From CAUZWH01 sp965247665 (GTDB taxonomy: Bacteria; Pseudomonadota; Alphaproteobacteria; SHVV01): DNA of 64,000 nt. The notes under the pieces are model-generated. The model was not told the origin of the DNA. It did no database searches and saw only the letters and a list, made by a program, of their open reading frames with translations. The translations under genes were made by a program, and so were the position numbers. Position 1 is the first letter of the stretch. Every line of letters starts with the position of its first letter. The stretch lies in NCBI GenBank assembly GCA_965247665.1, contig CBDFHH010000003.1:1-64000 (forward strand), in the 5' to 3' direction. Shown here in pieces: positions 18,255 through 26,844 of this stretch.

Positions 18255-18304
18255 AATCAGCCGACTGATAATATGGAACTTCCGAGGGATAAAGTCGGCT
18301 GATT
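18255..18304. repeat. 12-bp perfect inverted repeat with 26-bp spacer
   Basis: AATCAGCCGACT at 18255-18266 is exactly complementary to AGTCGGCTGATT at 18293-18304. It could be a stem-loop ending the island transcript, although no T-run follows, or a protein-binding or recombination site marking the island edge. Confidence 0.55.
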
Positions 18305-18389
18305 GACCATCGGGAACGTGGCCAAGGAGATCGGCGTTCCGGAAGTTACCGTGGGCAGATGGGTGCGCGCGGCCCGACCCGGCTCCTAG
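18303..18389 (+). pseudogene. Short HTH remnant
   Basis: A 28-residue frame (TTG start, TAG stop) reads LTIGNVAKEIGVPEVTVGRW then VRAARPGS, which looks like one helix-turn-helix of a terminase-small-subunit or transposase-OrfA type protein. It is too short to be a working domain. It sits at the junction between the defence-like island and the prophage, overlapping the inverted repeat. Confidence 0.35.
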
Positions 18390-18424
18390 CACCAGAGCAT
18401 TCGCATTCGCCGCCTTGCCGACCT

Positions 18425-18865
18425 TTAGCCGGCATAGAGCGCGGCCTCCGCCTCCCGCCGCCGGACCAGCCCTTTGAGCTTGCGCCCGCCGGCCCAGACC
18501 CAACGCCGGAACTCGGCGGGTACCGCGTCGTGCTCCTCGCGGTTCACCTTGCGCCGGAGCGTCGAACGTTGCAGCGCGCCGGCGCCGAGATTGAAGGCAA
18601 ACGAGCCGAGCGCATCGAACTGGCCGTCCTCGATCGGCACCCGGATCAGCCGCAGCACGGCCCGCTCGGCGGTCCCGACGTCGCGGCGCAGCAACTCCTC
18701 GGCGGTCGCCTCATCGATGCCGTCCGCGAACCGCTCGCGCTCATGTTCGCGCACGACATGACCGTAACCGATGGTCGGCCAGCCGCCCGGGCAGATGTAG
18801 ATCTCGGGCGCAAAGCCCTCGAAGCGCTTGATCAGGGCGAGACCGTCATCGGTGAGATGACGCAT
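18425..18865 (-). CDS. GH24 phage lysozyme (endolysin)
   Basis: This 146-residue protein is typical of T4-type endolysins. Glu16 in IKRFEGF, Cys25 in YICPGG and Thr31 in PTIGYGH keep the E-8-(D/C)-5-T spacing of the family's catalytic triad, with Cys at the position usually held by Asp. It cleaves peptidoglycan at the end of the lytic cycle. It has no signal-arrest helix, so it depends on the holin encoded immediately upstream (18870-19334). It is the last gene of the late operon and marks the left end of the main prophage. Confidence 0.9.
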   Translation of the reverse strand: MRHLTDDGLALIKRFEGFAPEIYICPGGWPTIGYGHVVREHERERFADGIDEATAEELLRRDVGTAERAVLRLIRVPIEDGQFDALGSFAFNLGAGALQRSTLRRKVNREEHDAVPAEFRRWVWAGGRKLKGLVRRREAEAALYAG

Positions 18866-18869
18866 GGCC

Positions 18870-19334
18870 TCAGCGCCGCTCGCGGAGCTTCGAGAGGGTG
18901 CGGTTGCCGAACCAGAAGCTCATGACGGCCGCGAACAGCGCCTGGGTCTCGGGATCCCAGATGCGCGGCAGGGCCTCGGCGATGAGCAGGCCCTCGACCG
19001 CAATCAGCAGATAGAGGCCGGAGCCCTTGACGGCTGCAAACAGGATGAAGAAGGCGTAGGTGATCAGCGGGCGAACCGAGGCGCGGAGGCCGTCCACCCA
19101 TCGGCTGCTGCCGCCCAGCGCTGCATCGTGCCGGTAGAGGGCGTTGCTCTCGGCGATGTCGGCCTGGACCTCGATCTCCTCGAGCCGCTGGTTATGGCCG
19201 AGCCGCATCTGCTCCATCTGGCGGTCGAGCACCGCGAGCTCGTGCTTGCGATCCGCCCGCTCGCGAAACAGGGCCATGATGTCGGGAATGGCGCTGGTGG
19301 CGAATCCCAGCAGACTGCCGAGCAGGGTCAGCAT
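18870..19334 (-). CDS. Holin, GTA-type 3TM family
   Basis: The 154-residue protein has an N-terminal hydrophobic segment (LLGSLLGFATSAIPDIMALF), a charged helical middle (LDRQMEQMRLGHNQRLEEIE) and two further hydrophobic segments (LITYAFFILFAAVKGSGLYL and LLIAVEGLLIAEALP). This fits the 3-TM holins found next to lysozymes in alphaproteobacterial phages and gene transfer agents. It forms membrane holes that release the endolysin. The C-terminus is basic (RTLSKLRERR). Confidence 0.8.
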   Translation of the reverse strand: MLTLLGSLLGFATSAIPDIMALFRERADRKHELAVLDRQMEQMRLGHNQRLEEIEVQADIAESNALYRHDAALGGSSRWVDGLRASVRPLITYAFFILFAAVKGSGLYLLIAVEGLLIAEALPRIWDPETQALFAAVMSFWFGNRTLSKLRERR

Positions 19335-19470
19335 GACGAACCTCCCTTTGGGTTGAGGGTGAAGACGAGCCCGGCCGCCGGCGCGCGGACGGCGGTGTCA
19401 GCTGGACGGCCCCGGCGGTGGAATCGGTGTGTGAGGGGAATGGTGCGGCGCGCGGCGGACGCAAGCGGCG

Positions 19471-19692
19471 TCAGCCGAACAGCGCCGGCCAGAACGCGCG
19501 GGCGGCGACGGCGAGCATGCCGCCGAGGACGATGTAGAGCAGGCGCGTGTTGCGGTTGTGGAGCGCCTCGATCTTGGTGAGCTGCGCCTGGAGCTCGCCA
19601 TAGCGCCGCTCGCAGGCGATCTCATGCTCCGCGAGGTGCCGCGCCGCCTCCGAGCGCACCCGCTCGATCTCGATGAGATGGGTTTCGGTCAC
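19471..19692 (-). CDS. Small coiled-coil membrane protein of the lysis cassette
   Basis: The GTG at 19692 is preceded by GGAG at a good distance, giving 73 residues. The first 47 or so form a charged helix likely to make a coiled coil (HLIEIERVRSEAARHLAEHE); the C-terminus is one membrane span (RLLYIVLGGMLAVAARAFWP). The shape resembles hemolysin-XhlA-type lysis accessory proteins. Its place between holin and tail genes supports a lysis role, but the family is not certain. Confidence 0.6.
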   Translation of the reverse strand: MTETHLIEIERVRSEAARHLAEHEIACERRYGELQAQLTKIEALHNRNTRLLYIVLGGMLAVAARAFWPALFG

Positions 19693-19787
19693 GGGTATGT
19701 CTCCGATTGTAACGCCGCGACGAACAGCCCGTCCCGGAGTTCGGACCGACACGGCAAGGCTGGCTTCTTCGTGATGTGGGCGACGGC

Positions 19788-22097
19788 TCAAGCGGCCTCG
19801 TCGGCCGTATGCACGCGGGCGTCCTCGCCGACGGCGGTGATCTCGACCTGCTCGCCGCGGGGACGCACGGCCATCACCCGGGCGCGCAGGCCCCAGGCCT
19901 CGCCGGCGCCGAAGGCGAAGTGGGTGCGTTCCTCCTCGGCGCCGGTGTAGGGCTCGAGGTCGAGGTCTTCGCTCAGCACCACGGTGCGCGCATCCGCGCC
20001 GGGCGCGACCGGCCAGGGCCCGCTCAAGCTGCCGTCGCGGCGGCGCAGCGCGAGGTAATGAACGGGCGGCTCGGCCGTGTCATCCCCCGACTCCCATTCG
20101 AGCGGCTCGCTCAGGGTCAGCGTGCGGCCGTCGATGGCGACCACCTCGCCGCCCTGGCCCCAGCGCGGCAGGTCGTGGGTGATGGCGATGAGATCGCCGT
20201 AGGTCGGGATCAGCCCTTCGAGTTCGGTGCGGAAGGTCATTATGCGCCGACGGTAACGGTTGGCGGCGGCCATATAGAGACCCTCGCGCATGGCCTGTTC
20301 CGGGTCGGTGCAGCCAAACAGCTCAACCGTGGCCGGCTTGCCGGTGGCTTCGGCGGCGCGCCCCGGCAGAGCTGCCGTGACCTCATCCGGCGCCCAGGTG
20401 CGCTCCGAGAAATAGGTCACGGTCACCGCGTCGGCGGTGTCCTCACCGGGCATGACGTACTGGATACGGAAACTGCCCTTGACGATGTTGCGCGGCCCGA
20501 ACAGCGCTATCGGCAGGGTGCGCGGCGCATCGCGGGCGATCCGCAAGATCCCGCCTTGCAGGAACGGCAGCGCCCGGCCGCAGCGGGCGATCCGGGTGAG
20601 CGCCTCCCAGACCGTGAGGCCTTGATCTAACACGGCATCGAAGCGGTCGCCGCGTGATTGCCACACGGCATCGAGCGCATGGAGCGCCGCCAGATCGATG
20701 CGGGCATCAGCCAGGCCGGCGCCGTAGTGCGCCCGGGCGGCGTCGACGAACGCCCAGGCCAGCGAGCGCGTGGCCTGCGGGTCCGACCAGCCGGCCGCCG
20801 GGTCCCACACCGGCAGCTTGCGGGTGACGATGCAGTTGATCATGCGCGCCGAGCGCTGGGAGAGATTGTCGGTGGCCCGCATCCGCACCGCGAGCAGGGT
20901 CACGTCGCCGAACGCGGGCGCGTCCTCGAGGAAGGCCTTGAGCCCGCCCCAGTGGATGACATGGCCGGCACGGGCATCGCCGCTCTTGTCGTTGGTACGC
21001 CGGGCCCTCACCTCGTAGCGCCCGGCGGCGACGGTATAGCGGTAGCTCTTGCGCCGCGGCGTGTTCTCGGCCGCGGTCACGCTCTCCGAGGCGACCGCGA
21101 TCCAGTCGCCCGTGGCCTCACCCTCGTCATCGACGGCGCGGGCCTCGATCGCCCATTCGACGGTACGGGCGCTGAAGCTGCCATTGTCATTGGCGTAATA
21201 GAGACCGCGCGGCATCACCACGTCGATGCCGATCTCCGTCGCACGGGTGCCGGCTGGGTTGGCCGTGAAGGGACCGATCCAGCCGTCGTCGCCCGCTTCG
21301 CGGTCGTTGGCCCCGATCAGTTCCTGGCCGGCGATCTCGGGTGCGGTAACCACGTCGGCCTCGAACAGAGTGACACTCTCGCCGGGCGGCACGATCTCGA
21401 TCTCGACCTCCTCGAAGGAGGTAATCGGCGTGTCCTCGATGCGAACCTGCTCGAGGTCGTATTGGCCCTGACCGATGCAGTGCAGCTGATGCAGGTACTG
21501 GTCGTTGCCGCTGTATTCCCCCCACGGCGTGGCGGCAAGGTCGGGATAGACCCGGTGACGGCCGTAGACCACGGGGATGGGCTGGGCGAGCCGGGCGTGG
21601 TTGCCCTGGGCCTGCAGCGAATAGGTCGGGCTCGGCGCCGGCGCGCTGCCGAAGTTGGCGGTGACGGCGGAAGGCTTGGGCGGTGGGATCAGGACATTGA
21701 CCAGGGCGGAACCGACAAGGGCCAGGCCCGCCTGGATCAGCGCGACGCCGGTAGTCGAGGTGACGCCGATGGCGGTACCGATAATGGGCGCGAAGTAAAC
21801 CGCGGCAACCATGACGGCGAGCATGAGGACGGTCCGCAGCGGGTTCTTGCCGCCCCCGCCGCCGCCCTGGGGCAGCGGCACGAACGCCACCACGTCGCCC
21901 TCGCCGATGAAGGTGTCGTCCCAGCAGCCGCGCAGCACCGGTGAGGCGTTGTGCAAACAGATCGTCGGGCACTCAAACTCGCCGATGCCCTGCTCGCCAA
22001 GCCAGGCGCGGATCGAGACCGGCTCGGCGACGGCGATTACTTCTCGATCCTGGTCTGGGCGGAACGAGTTGTGCAGCATGACGACAGTGCCGGGCAT
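19788..22097 (-). CDS. Phage tail tip / host specificity protein J-like (TipJ), copy B
   Basis: This 769-residue protein is complete. The N-terminus (MPGTVVMLHNSFRPDQDREV) is followed by a Gly-rich linker PLPQGGGGGGKNPLRT and two hydrophobic segments typical of TipJ proteins. Then come the conserved QPIPVVYGRHRVYPDLAATP and a region with TipJ-specific MPGEDTADAVTVTYF and GLYMAAANRYRRR. It forms the tail tip and central fibre and should determine receptor choice. It is shorter than lambda J (1132 residues) and lacks a long fibronectin-rich C-terminus. Its first 360 residues are duplicated, with substitutions, at 7181-8229. It overlaps the preceding gene by one base. Confidence 0.85.
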   Translation of the reverse strand: MPGTVVMLHNSFRPDQDREVIAVAEPVSIRAWLGEQGIGEFECPTICLHNASPVLRGCWDDTFIGEGDVVAFVPLPQGGGGGGKNPLRTVLMLAVMVAAVYFAPIIGTAIGVTSTTGVALIQAGLALVGSALVNVLIPPPKPSAVTANFGSAPAPSPTYSLQAQGNHARLAQPIPVVYGRHRVYPDLAATPWGEYSGNDQYLHQLHCIGQGQYDLEQVRIEDTPITSFEEVEIEIVPPGESVTLFEADVVTAPEIAGQELIGANDREAGDDGWIGPFTANPAGTRATEIGIDVVMPRGLYYANDNGSFSARTVEWAIEARAVDDEGEATGDWIAVASESVTAAENTPRRKSYRYTVAAGRYEVRARRTNDKSGDARAGHVIHWGGLKAFLEDAPAFGDVTLLAVRMRATDNLSQRSARMINCIVTRKLPVWDPAAGWSDPQATRSLAWAFVDAARAHYGAGLADARIDLAALHALDAVWQSRGDRFDAVLDQGLTVWEALTRIARCGRALPFLQGGILRIARDAPRTLPIALFGPRNIVKGSFRIQYVMPGEDTADAVTVTYFSERTWAPDEVTAALPGRAAEATGKPATVELFGCTDPEQAMREGLYMAAANRYRRRIMTFRTELEGLIPTYGDLIAITHDLPRWGQGGEVVAIDGRTLTLSEPLEWESGDDTAEPPVHYLALRRRDGSLSGPWPVAPGADARTVVLSEDLDLEPYTGAEEERTHFAFGAGEAWGLRARVMAVRPRGEQVEITAVGEDARVHTADEAA

Positions 22098-22501
22098 CAG
22101 GCATCTCCGGTGAAGCGGTAGAAACCCTCGATGCGCCAGCCATGGGTCGTGAGATCGACGGGTGGCTGGAACACCACGCCGATATCGCGGGCGGCATGGA
22201 GCACGCCGCCGCCGTCGACATTGAGCCAGATGCCGACATGCACCGGATGACGGGACTGGCGCATCAGCACCGCATCGCCCTCGCGGGCGTTCTCAACCAG
22301 CCGCCAGCGCTGCCGTTCGGGGTGATCGCGGAAGCCGGCGAGCACGGCGCGTAAGCTTGCGGCATCGACCGGGATCTCGGGCACCTCGATGGCGAAACGC
22401 TCGCGCCAGCACCAGCGCACCAGGCCCCAGCAGTCGAATACGTCGGGTCCGCGCCCGCCCGCGACCCACGGGCGACCGATCAGGTCTTCGGCCCAGTGCA
22501 T
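22097..22501 (-). CDS. NlpC/P60 family phage tail peptidase, copy B
   Basis: The 134-residue protein has catalytic Cys24 (FDCWGLVRW) and His88 (HPVHVGIW) of the NlpC/P60 fold. It is the lambda K-like protein of the tail tip, used in tail assembly and possibly in piercing peptidoglycan. It begins directly after the DUF1833 stop. It differs from copy A mainly in the middle (ERFAIEVPEIP versus THFGIEVPEIP), showing that the two tail modules have diverged under constraint. Confidence 0.88.
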   Translation of the reverse strand: MHWAEDLIGRPWVAGGRGPDVFDCWGLVRWCWRERFAIEVPEIPVDAASLRAVLAGFRDHPERQRWRLVENAREGDAVLMRQSRHPVHVGIWLNVDGGGVLHAARDIGVVFQPPVDLTTHGWRIEGFYRFTGDA

Positions 22502-23128
22502 CTAACGCGTGAGCCCCGGGAACCGCTTGGCGGTATAGAGCTCGGCCGGGAACGCCTTGTTGCCGATATCGAGCATCCGCGCGCGGCCGGTGGCGCGGAA
22601 CACGTCCACCTCGACCTCGGTCAGCGTCAGCGTAATCGGCGGGTCCATCTGCGGACCCTCGATGTCGGTCGAAAGATAGGGCCGATAGGTCACCTCGATG
22701 ATGTCGCGCGAGGTCGCGGCGGCATCGAGATGGCGGACGATCTCGCGGCTCACATTGTCCAGCGTGACGGCGATCTCGGGCACCGGCGCGGTGTCGACCG
22801 GGGGCAATTCGAGATCGAAGGCGAGCGCGATGAAGGGCACCATCCGCCCGCCGTCCTTGGGCGCGTCTTCTTCCAGGCGGGCCACCAGGCCGACCAGATC
22901 GCGACCCTCCACCGGCATGGCGTCGAGCACCGCTTGCACCTCCGCGCCGCCCAGGCGCAACCAGCTTTCCTCGTCGGCGAAGTTCCGCACCACACGGATG
23001 GCGGTGGGCCTGCCGTCGTCGTCGGCGAAGGCGGGATGGCGCAGCTCGAGTGTATGCAGGATGACGGTATCCGAGGGTGCCGAGGCATAGGCCTCGCGGA
23101 TCGCCTGGTCGAGCGCCGGATCGGGCAT
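22502..23128 (-). CDS. DUF1833 family phage minor tail protein, copy B
   Basis: This 208-residue protein starts at the ATG at 23128 (MPDPALDQAIREAYASAPSD). It has the same length and frame as copy A, with the conserved TLTLTEVEVDVFRATGRARM and the C-terminal KRFPGLTR. It is probably a tail-tip component equivalent to lambda L in gene order. It abuts the NlpC/P60 gene (stop then ATG) and follows 23130-23663 with one base between. Confidence 0.82.
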   Translation of the reverse strand: MPDPALDQAIREAYASAPSDTVILHTLELRHPAFADDDGRPTAIRVVRNFADEESWLRLGGAEVQAVLDAMPVEGRDLVGLVARLEEDAPKDGGRMVPFIALAFDLELPPVDTAPVPEIAVTLDNVSREIVRHLDAAATSRDIIEVTYRPYLSTDIEGPQMDPPITLTLTEVEVDVFRATGRARMLDIGNKAFPAELYTAKRFPGLTR

Positions 23129-23129
23129 C

Positions 23130-23663
23130 TCAGCGCCCGCCGACGCCGCGCGGGGGCATCTCGGACACCGCGTCTTCAGGCGCCTCTGACGCACCGGGCC
23201 CCGGGCTCGGCTCGGATTCCGGCTTATCGGACATCGGCTCCGACCCGGACAGTAGATCGGGCTTGGGACAGGCGCGCTTGACCGCCAGCCATGTGCCGAT
23301 GAGCGCGTCCATGTCCTTCGGCAACCCGGTGCCGGCGAGCCGCAGCTGGTTCAGCGCTTTAAGGATGGCGTCGAGCTGATCGCCGACCGGCATCTCGCGG
23401 GCGTAGCGCTCGGCGCGGCGCGTGCGCACCTCGATACGGTCGACGGCGTGAGTGCCGAGCCGAGCGGCGAGATCGGTCTCCTCGTCAAGATCGTGGGTCT
23501 TGAGATCGACGCCTCCGTCCTGCTTGCCGTAATCGAGCGAGGCGACGCGGGCGTAGTGCCGGCCGTCGAGCGTGCAGAGCCAGGCGAACTCGTCGTTCAC
23601 CCAGTTCGTCGGCGGCAGGAAGTGGGCGCCGGTCTCTGATTCGACATAGCTGATGAGGTGCAT
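23130..23663 (-). CDS. Phage tail-module protein of unknown function, copy B
   Basis: The 177-residue product (MHLISYVESETGAHFLPPTN) is the counterpart of 9262-9807, sharing YARVASLDYGKQD, DQLDAILKALNQLRLAGTGL and AVKRACPKPDLLSG. The disordered acidic end (SEPSPGPGASEAPEDAV) differs most between copies. The function is not known; the gene order places it between a fibre-like RCC1 protein and the tail-tip proteins. Confidence 0.65.
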   Translation of the reverse strand: MHLISYVESETGAHFLPPTNWVNDEFAWLCTLDGRHYARVASLDYGKQDGGVDLKTHDLDEETDLAARLGTHAVDRIEVRTRRAERYAREMPVGDQLDAILKALNQLRLAGTGLPKDMDALIGTWLAVKRACPKPDLLSGSEPMSDKPESEPSPGPGASEAPEDAVSEMPPRGVGGR

Positions 23664-23673
23664 GTGCGTCTCC

Positions 23674-25193
23674 CTAGTAGAGCTCGACCCGGGCCATCAC
23701 CGTCGGGTAGTGAGCGCCGCCCTCGACGCCGAGCTTGTTGTTGCTATTGCGCCCCGCGGCCCAGACGGTGCCGTCGGCGCAGCGGACGAAGAAGCCCACT
23801 TCCGACGTGTAGCCGTGCGCCACCACCTCGACCGCGTCCCATTCGTCGGGCGGGACCGGCAGCGGCCATTGCAGCGGTGTCGCGTCTGACCGGCGCCCCA
23901 GGCGCCGTACTGGCCGTAATGGCCGCAGGTGTAGACCCGGCCGTCGGAGCCCAGCATGACCGTGGAATGGTAATGGGCGGCGGCGTCATAGGCGCCGCCG
24001 GTCGAGATCATCCGCGCCGTGACGCCGTCCGGGAGCGCGACCGGCGTCGGCGCGGTGATATCCCCGGTGGTGTTGCCGATGCCGAGTTGGCCCTGGCCGT
24101 TGTATCCGCAGGCGTAGGTATTGCCGTCGTCGCCATTGAACCAGAGCTGCGGATACTCGCCGCCGGCCCAGAGATCGGTCGCGGCGGCGACGCCAGCCGG
24201 CAACGGCAGCTGCTCGAAGAGATGGCGATGATCGATGGCGCCGTTGCCGTGGAACCCTTGGCGGCCATAGCCCGCGGTCCAGATACTGCCGTCCTTGCAT
24301 AGCACCGCGGTCGCCGCGCCGCGGCTGGAGCCGCAGGGTGCTACCTTCCTGATGCGGGAGCTGCCCGGCAGCCCCGCCACTTGCGCGAACAGGGTCTTGT
24401 TATTGGTGCCGTCGTCGACGCCGAGCTTGCCCCAGTTGTTGGCGCCGGCCGCCCACAGCCTGCCGTCGCGGGTCAGCGCGAAGCAGGCATTAAGGTCGCC
24501 ATGGCCGGGCCAGAACTCGATCACGTCCTCGAGCGGGACATCGCCGGTCTTCTTCATGCGCACCGGGCTGTAGGCGTGCGCGGTATCGCCCTGCGCTAGA
24601 TTGCCATAACCGCCGTAACCCCAGGCCCACAAGCTGCCGTCCCGACACAGCGCGTAGAGGGACGACGAGTTGACCGGAGAGCCCCGCACCAGGTCGAGCT
24701 TGATGACGTCGCGGCCCGGGATGCCCGAGGCGCGGCCGATGTCGGTGGCATCGATCGAGCGCGCGATGCCGTTGCCGGTGGCGTGACCGCGGCCGTGCTG
24801 ACCGTGACCGTTATAGCCCCAGGTGACGACGTCGCCCTGATCGGTCAGCATGGCGACAGAGCTATAGGAGCCGACCACATAGCGGGGCCGCCCGGCGGCC
24901 GGATGGTCGGCATTGGTACGGTTGTCCCAGACCAGGTAATGCAGGTGCTGGGGGTTGTAGCCGTTGCCCTCCATGGCAAGCTCGTTGTGGTTGTTGGCTC
25001 CCGCCATGCGGACGGTGCCGTCGGCCATGAGATAAGCCATGTAGTACCCGGTGATGTCGGAAGCGCAGCCCTTGCCGGGATAGGAGGTCTCGCCGTTCAG
25101 GAGCCCGATGCAGCGCTGGCTCGCCGGCAGCTTGTGCGGGCGCGGCCGCTGCCGGCGGCGCGGCAGATCGGCGGTGACGGTGGAATTGCCCAT
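23674..25193 (-). CDS. RCC1-repeat (beta-propeller) phage tail protein, frameshifted near the C-terminus
   Basis: The protein starts at the ATG at 25193, overlapping the previous stop. It contains at least six RCC1-like repeats, each with the pattern DGxVxxWGxNxxGQLG (for example GDVVTWGYNGHGQHGRG, DGSLWAWGYGGYGNLAQGD, DGRLWAAGANNWGKLGVDD, DGNTYACGYNGQGQLGIGN). Near 23890 one base is missing relative to copy A. The uncorrected frame runs into basic nonsense, whereas the shifted frame restores NKLGVEGGAHYPTVMARVEL and a stop at 23674. RCC1 propellers are common in eukaryotes; in phages they appear in tail fibres or host-contact proteins. Pseudogene or sequencing error cannot be told apart from this sequence alone. 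Confidence 0.75.
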
Positions 25194-25840
25194 CAGTAAT
25201 CGCCGCCGAACAGCGTGACGTAAACGTTGCCGGTGACGACGCTGTTGGCGTTCCGCGGCAAGCGTGCCGCGAGCGCCCGGGTCAGCAACAGCCAGCGGTC
25301 GCCCTCCGCATCGAGCCAAGGCATCTGGACGGGATCGAGGCCGGAATGGACGGGATAGCCGTCATAGCCCGCGCGGGCCGGCACCGTCGCCGACCAGATC
25401 GGGCGCCATCTATAGATCGACGCACCGATTGCGGTGACCTGAGTAATGGCATTGCCGGGGGTATTGTCGAAGGTGAGCACGGTATCGGTGCGACCCGTGA
25501 GCCTGTAGTCACCCCGGTTCGCCGCCGCGCCCTTCGAGAGCGTCAGCACCACGCCGTCATTGAGCGCCGGCCAGGTCCCGCTCGACCGGGTCACCGTGAA
25601 GGGATCGGTGTCCGCCGTCGTCCCGGGCGCGATATCCACCGTAACGTCGTCGCCGACAACGACGTAGGTCCCGAACTCGACCAGCGCGGGCACGTCGCCG
25701 TCATTGGCGAGGGCGATGGCGTGGATGCGGGTACCCGAGGCGCCGGGCGTGAACAGGTCTTGCGCCCGGTTGGCGCGCCCGGCGAGCAGGGTTGCGGCGT
25801 CCTGGCGGTAGGCGGTAACGAAGATCGGGTGGTTGGCCAT
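25193..25840 (-). CDS. Phage minor tail or fibre protein, hypothetical
   Basis: The 215-residue protein from the ATG at 25840 begins MANHPIFVTAYRQDAATLLA. It is rich in beta-type residues with a middle segment about values and spacing (DDVTVDIAPGTTADTDPFTV, GDYRLTGRTDTVLTFDN) and a more globular end (RWLLLTRALAARLPRNANSV). It is placed between a fibre-stalk-like gene and the RCC1 protein, so a structural tail role is likely. I do not recognise a family. Confidence 0.6.
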   Translation of the reverse strand: MANHPIFVTAYRQDAATLLAGRANRAQDLFTPGASGTRIHAIALANDGDVPALVEFGTYVVVGDDVTVDIAPGTTADTDPFTVTRSSGTWPALNDGVVLTLSKGAAANRGDYRLTGRTDTVLTFDNTPGNAITQVTAIGASIYRWRPIWSATVPARAGYDGYPVHSGLDPVQMPWLDAEGDRWLLLTRALAARLPRNANSVVTGNVYVTLFGGDY

Positions 25841-25856
25841 GGGTGTTTCCTTGTTC

Positions 25857-26294
25857 TCAGATGAAGGCTTCGGCGAGGGCAATCAGCGCGCCGGCGTTCA
25901 CTTGCGGGGTCACGGCGAAGCGCAGCCGCTCGTCGGCCCCGGCGTCCTCGATGACAGCCTCCAGGCCACGCCCGGCCTCGAGCTTGGCCGAGAGCTTGCC
26001 GGCCGTGGTGTCGTCCGCCGAGACGAAAACGTTGCCAACCGCGGCTAGCGCAGCATCGCGGGCGGCGTGGGCCTCGTCCCGTGCGGCTTCGGCGTCCGCG
26101 ACGCCGTCCGTCACGGTGCTCGCGGCCGCGGCAACGCTCACCTCGACATCGTCGATGGCCTTGGCAACGGTCTTGACCGTGCCGCCCTCGGTGGTGACGG
26201 TTTCGGTCGCATCGCCATGCACGATGTCGTGCAGCAGGCGGCTGTCGGCATCCGCGCGCGATACCGCCGCGCGGAGATCGGCTTCAATGGTCAT
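25857..26294 (-). CDS. Tail fibre stalk-like coiled-coil protein
   Basis: This 145-residue protein starts MTIEADLRAAVSRADADSRL. Its centre is Ala-rich coiled coil (ADAEAARDEAHAARDAALAA), preceded by IVHGDATETVTTEGGTVKTV, which resembles the collar that begins phage tail-fibre stalks. It ends VNAGALIALAEAFI. It may trimerise and link other fibre proteins to the tail tip. Family membership is unclear. Confidence 0.5.
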   Translation of the reverse strand: MTIEADLRAAVSRADADSRLLHDIVHGDATETVTTEGGTVKTVAKAIDDVEVSVAAAASTVTDGVADAEAARDEAHAARDAALAAVGNVFVSADDTTAGKLSAKLEAGRGLEAVIEDAGADERLRFAVTPQVNAGALIALAEAFI

Positions 26295-26361
26295 GCTGCT
26301 CTCCAAGATGTTGATGACGGCAGAGACGGCGTCGGCCCGCCGCCGTCGATGCGACTGCCGG

Positions 26362-26844
26362 CTACCAGGCGTTGTCAGGCGCCGGCAGGGTCTCGTGGAC
26401 GAGCACGTGCAGCGAATCGATGCTGCCGATGAGGCCCGGCACGTCCTCGTTGAGCACCAGCGCCAAGCCGCCTTCGCTCAAGGTCGGCCGGGCGCGAACC
26501 TCGAGCTCGCTGGTCACCTCCCACAGCAGCCCGCGATGGGGCCGCGCCTCGAACTGGCGGGTGAAGCGGGCTTCCTGTGGCGCCAGCCCTAGACCGCCGA
26601 GGAGGTCGATCTCGAACCAGGCGCCGCCCTCGAGGGCCGCCCAGCGATACCACGCCTCGAACAGGGCAAACTGTTCCGCGCTCATAACCCAGCGAACGGT
26701 GATACGGCTCGGCACGTTGGTGAAACGCCGGCGCTGGCGGGCCGGGCCCGCCTCCATCTCGGTGCGCAGGATGGCTTCACCCGGTTGAATGCCGTAGCCC
26801 TCGATGGTGGGCAGCGGCAGCCGGTCGGGCCAGACCTCGGTCAT
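26362..26844 (-). CDS. Phage minor tail protein
   Basis: The 160-residue protein (MTEVWPDRLPLPTIEGYGIQ) has the aromatic central motif FALFEAWYRWAALEGGAWFE seen in small minor tail proteins encoded directly downstream of tape measure genes (the lambda M position). It overlaps the tape measure stop by four bases, which implies coupled translation. No enzymatic motif is visible. Confidence 0.65.
   Translation of the reverse strand: MTEVWPDRLPLPTIEGYGIQPGEAILRTEMEAGPARQRRRFTNVPSRITVRWVMSAEQFALFEAWYRWAALEGGAWFEIDLLGGLGLAPQEARFTRQFEARPHRGLLWEVTSELEVRARPTLSEGGLALVLNEDVPGLIGSIDSLHVLVHETLPAPDNAW

Noticed and set aside
19776..21944. Long plus-strand frames opposite the TipJ gene (for example 20658-21944)
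   Set aside because: High-GC antisense shadows rich in Gly, Arg and Asp, with no start signals; the minus strand encodes a recognisable family.
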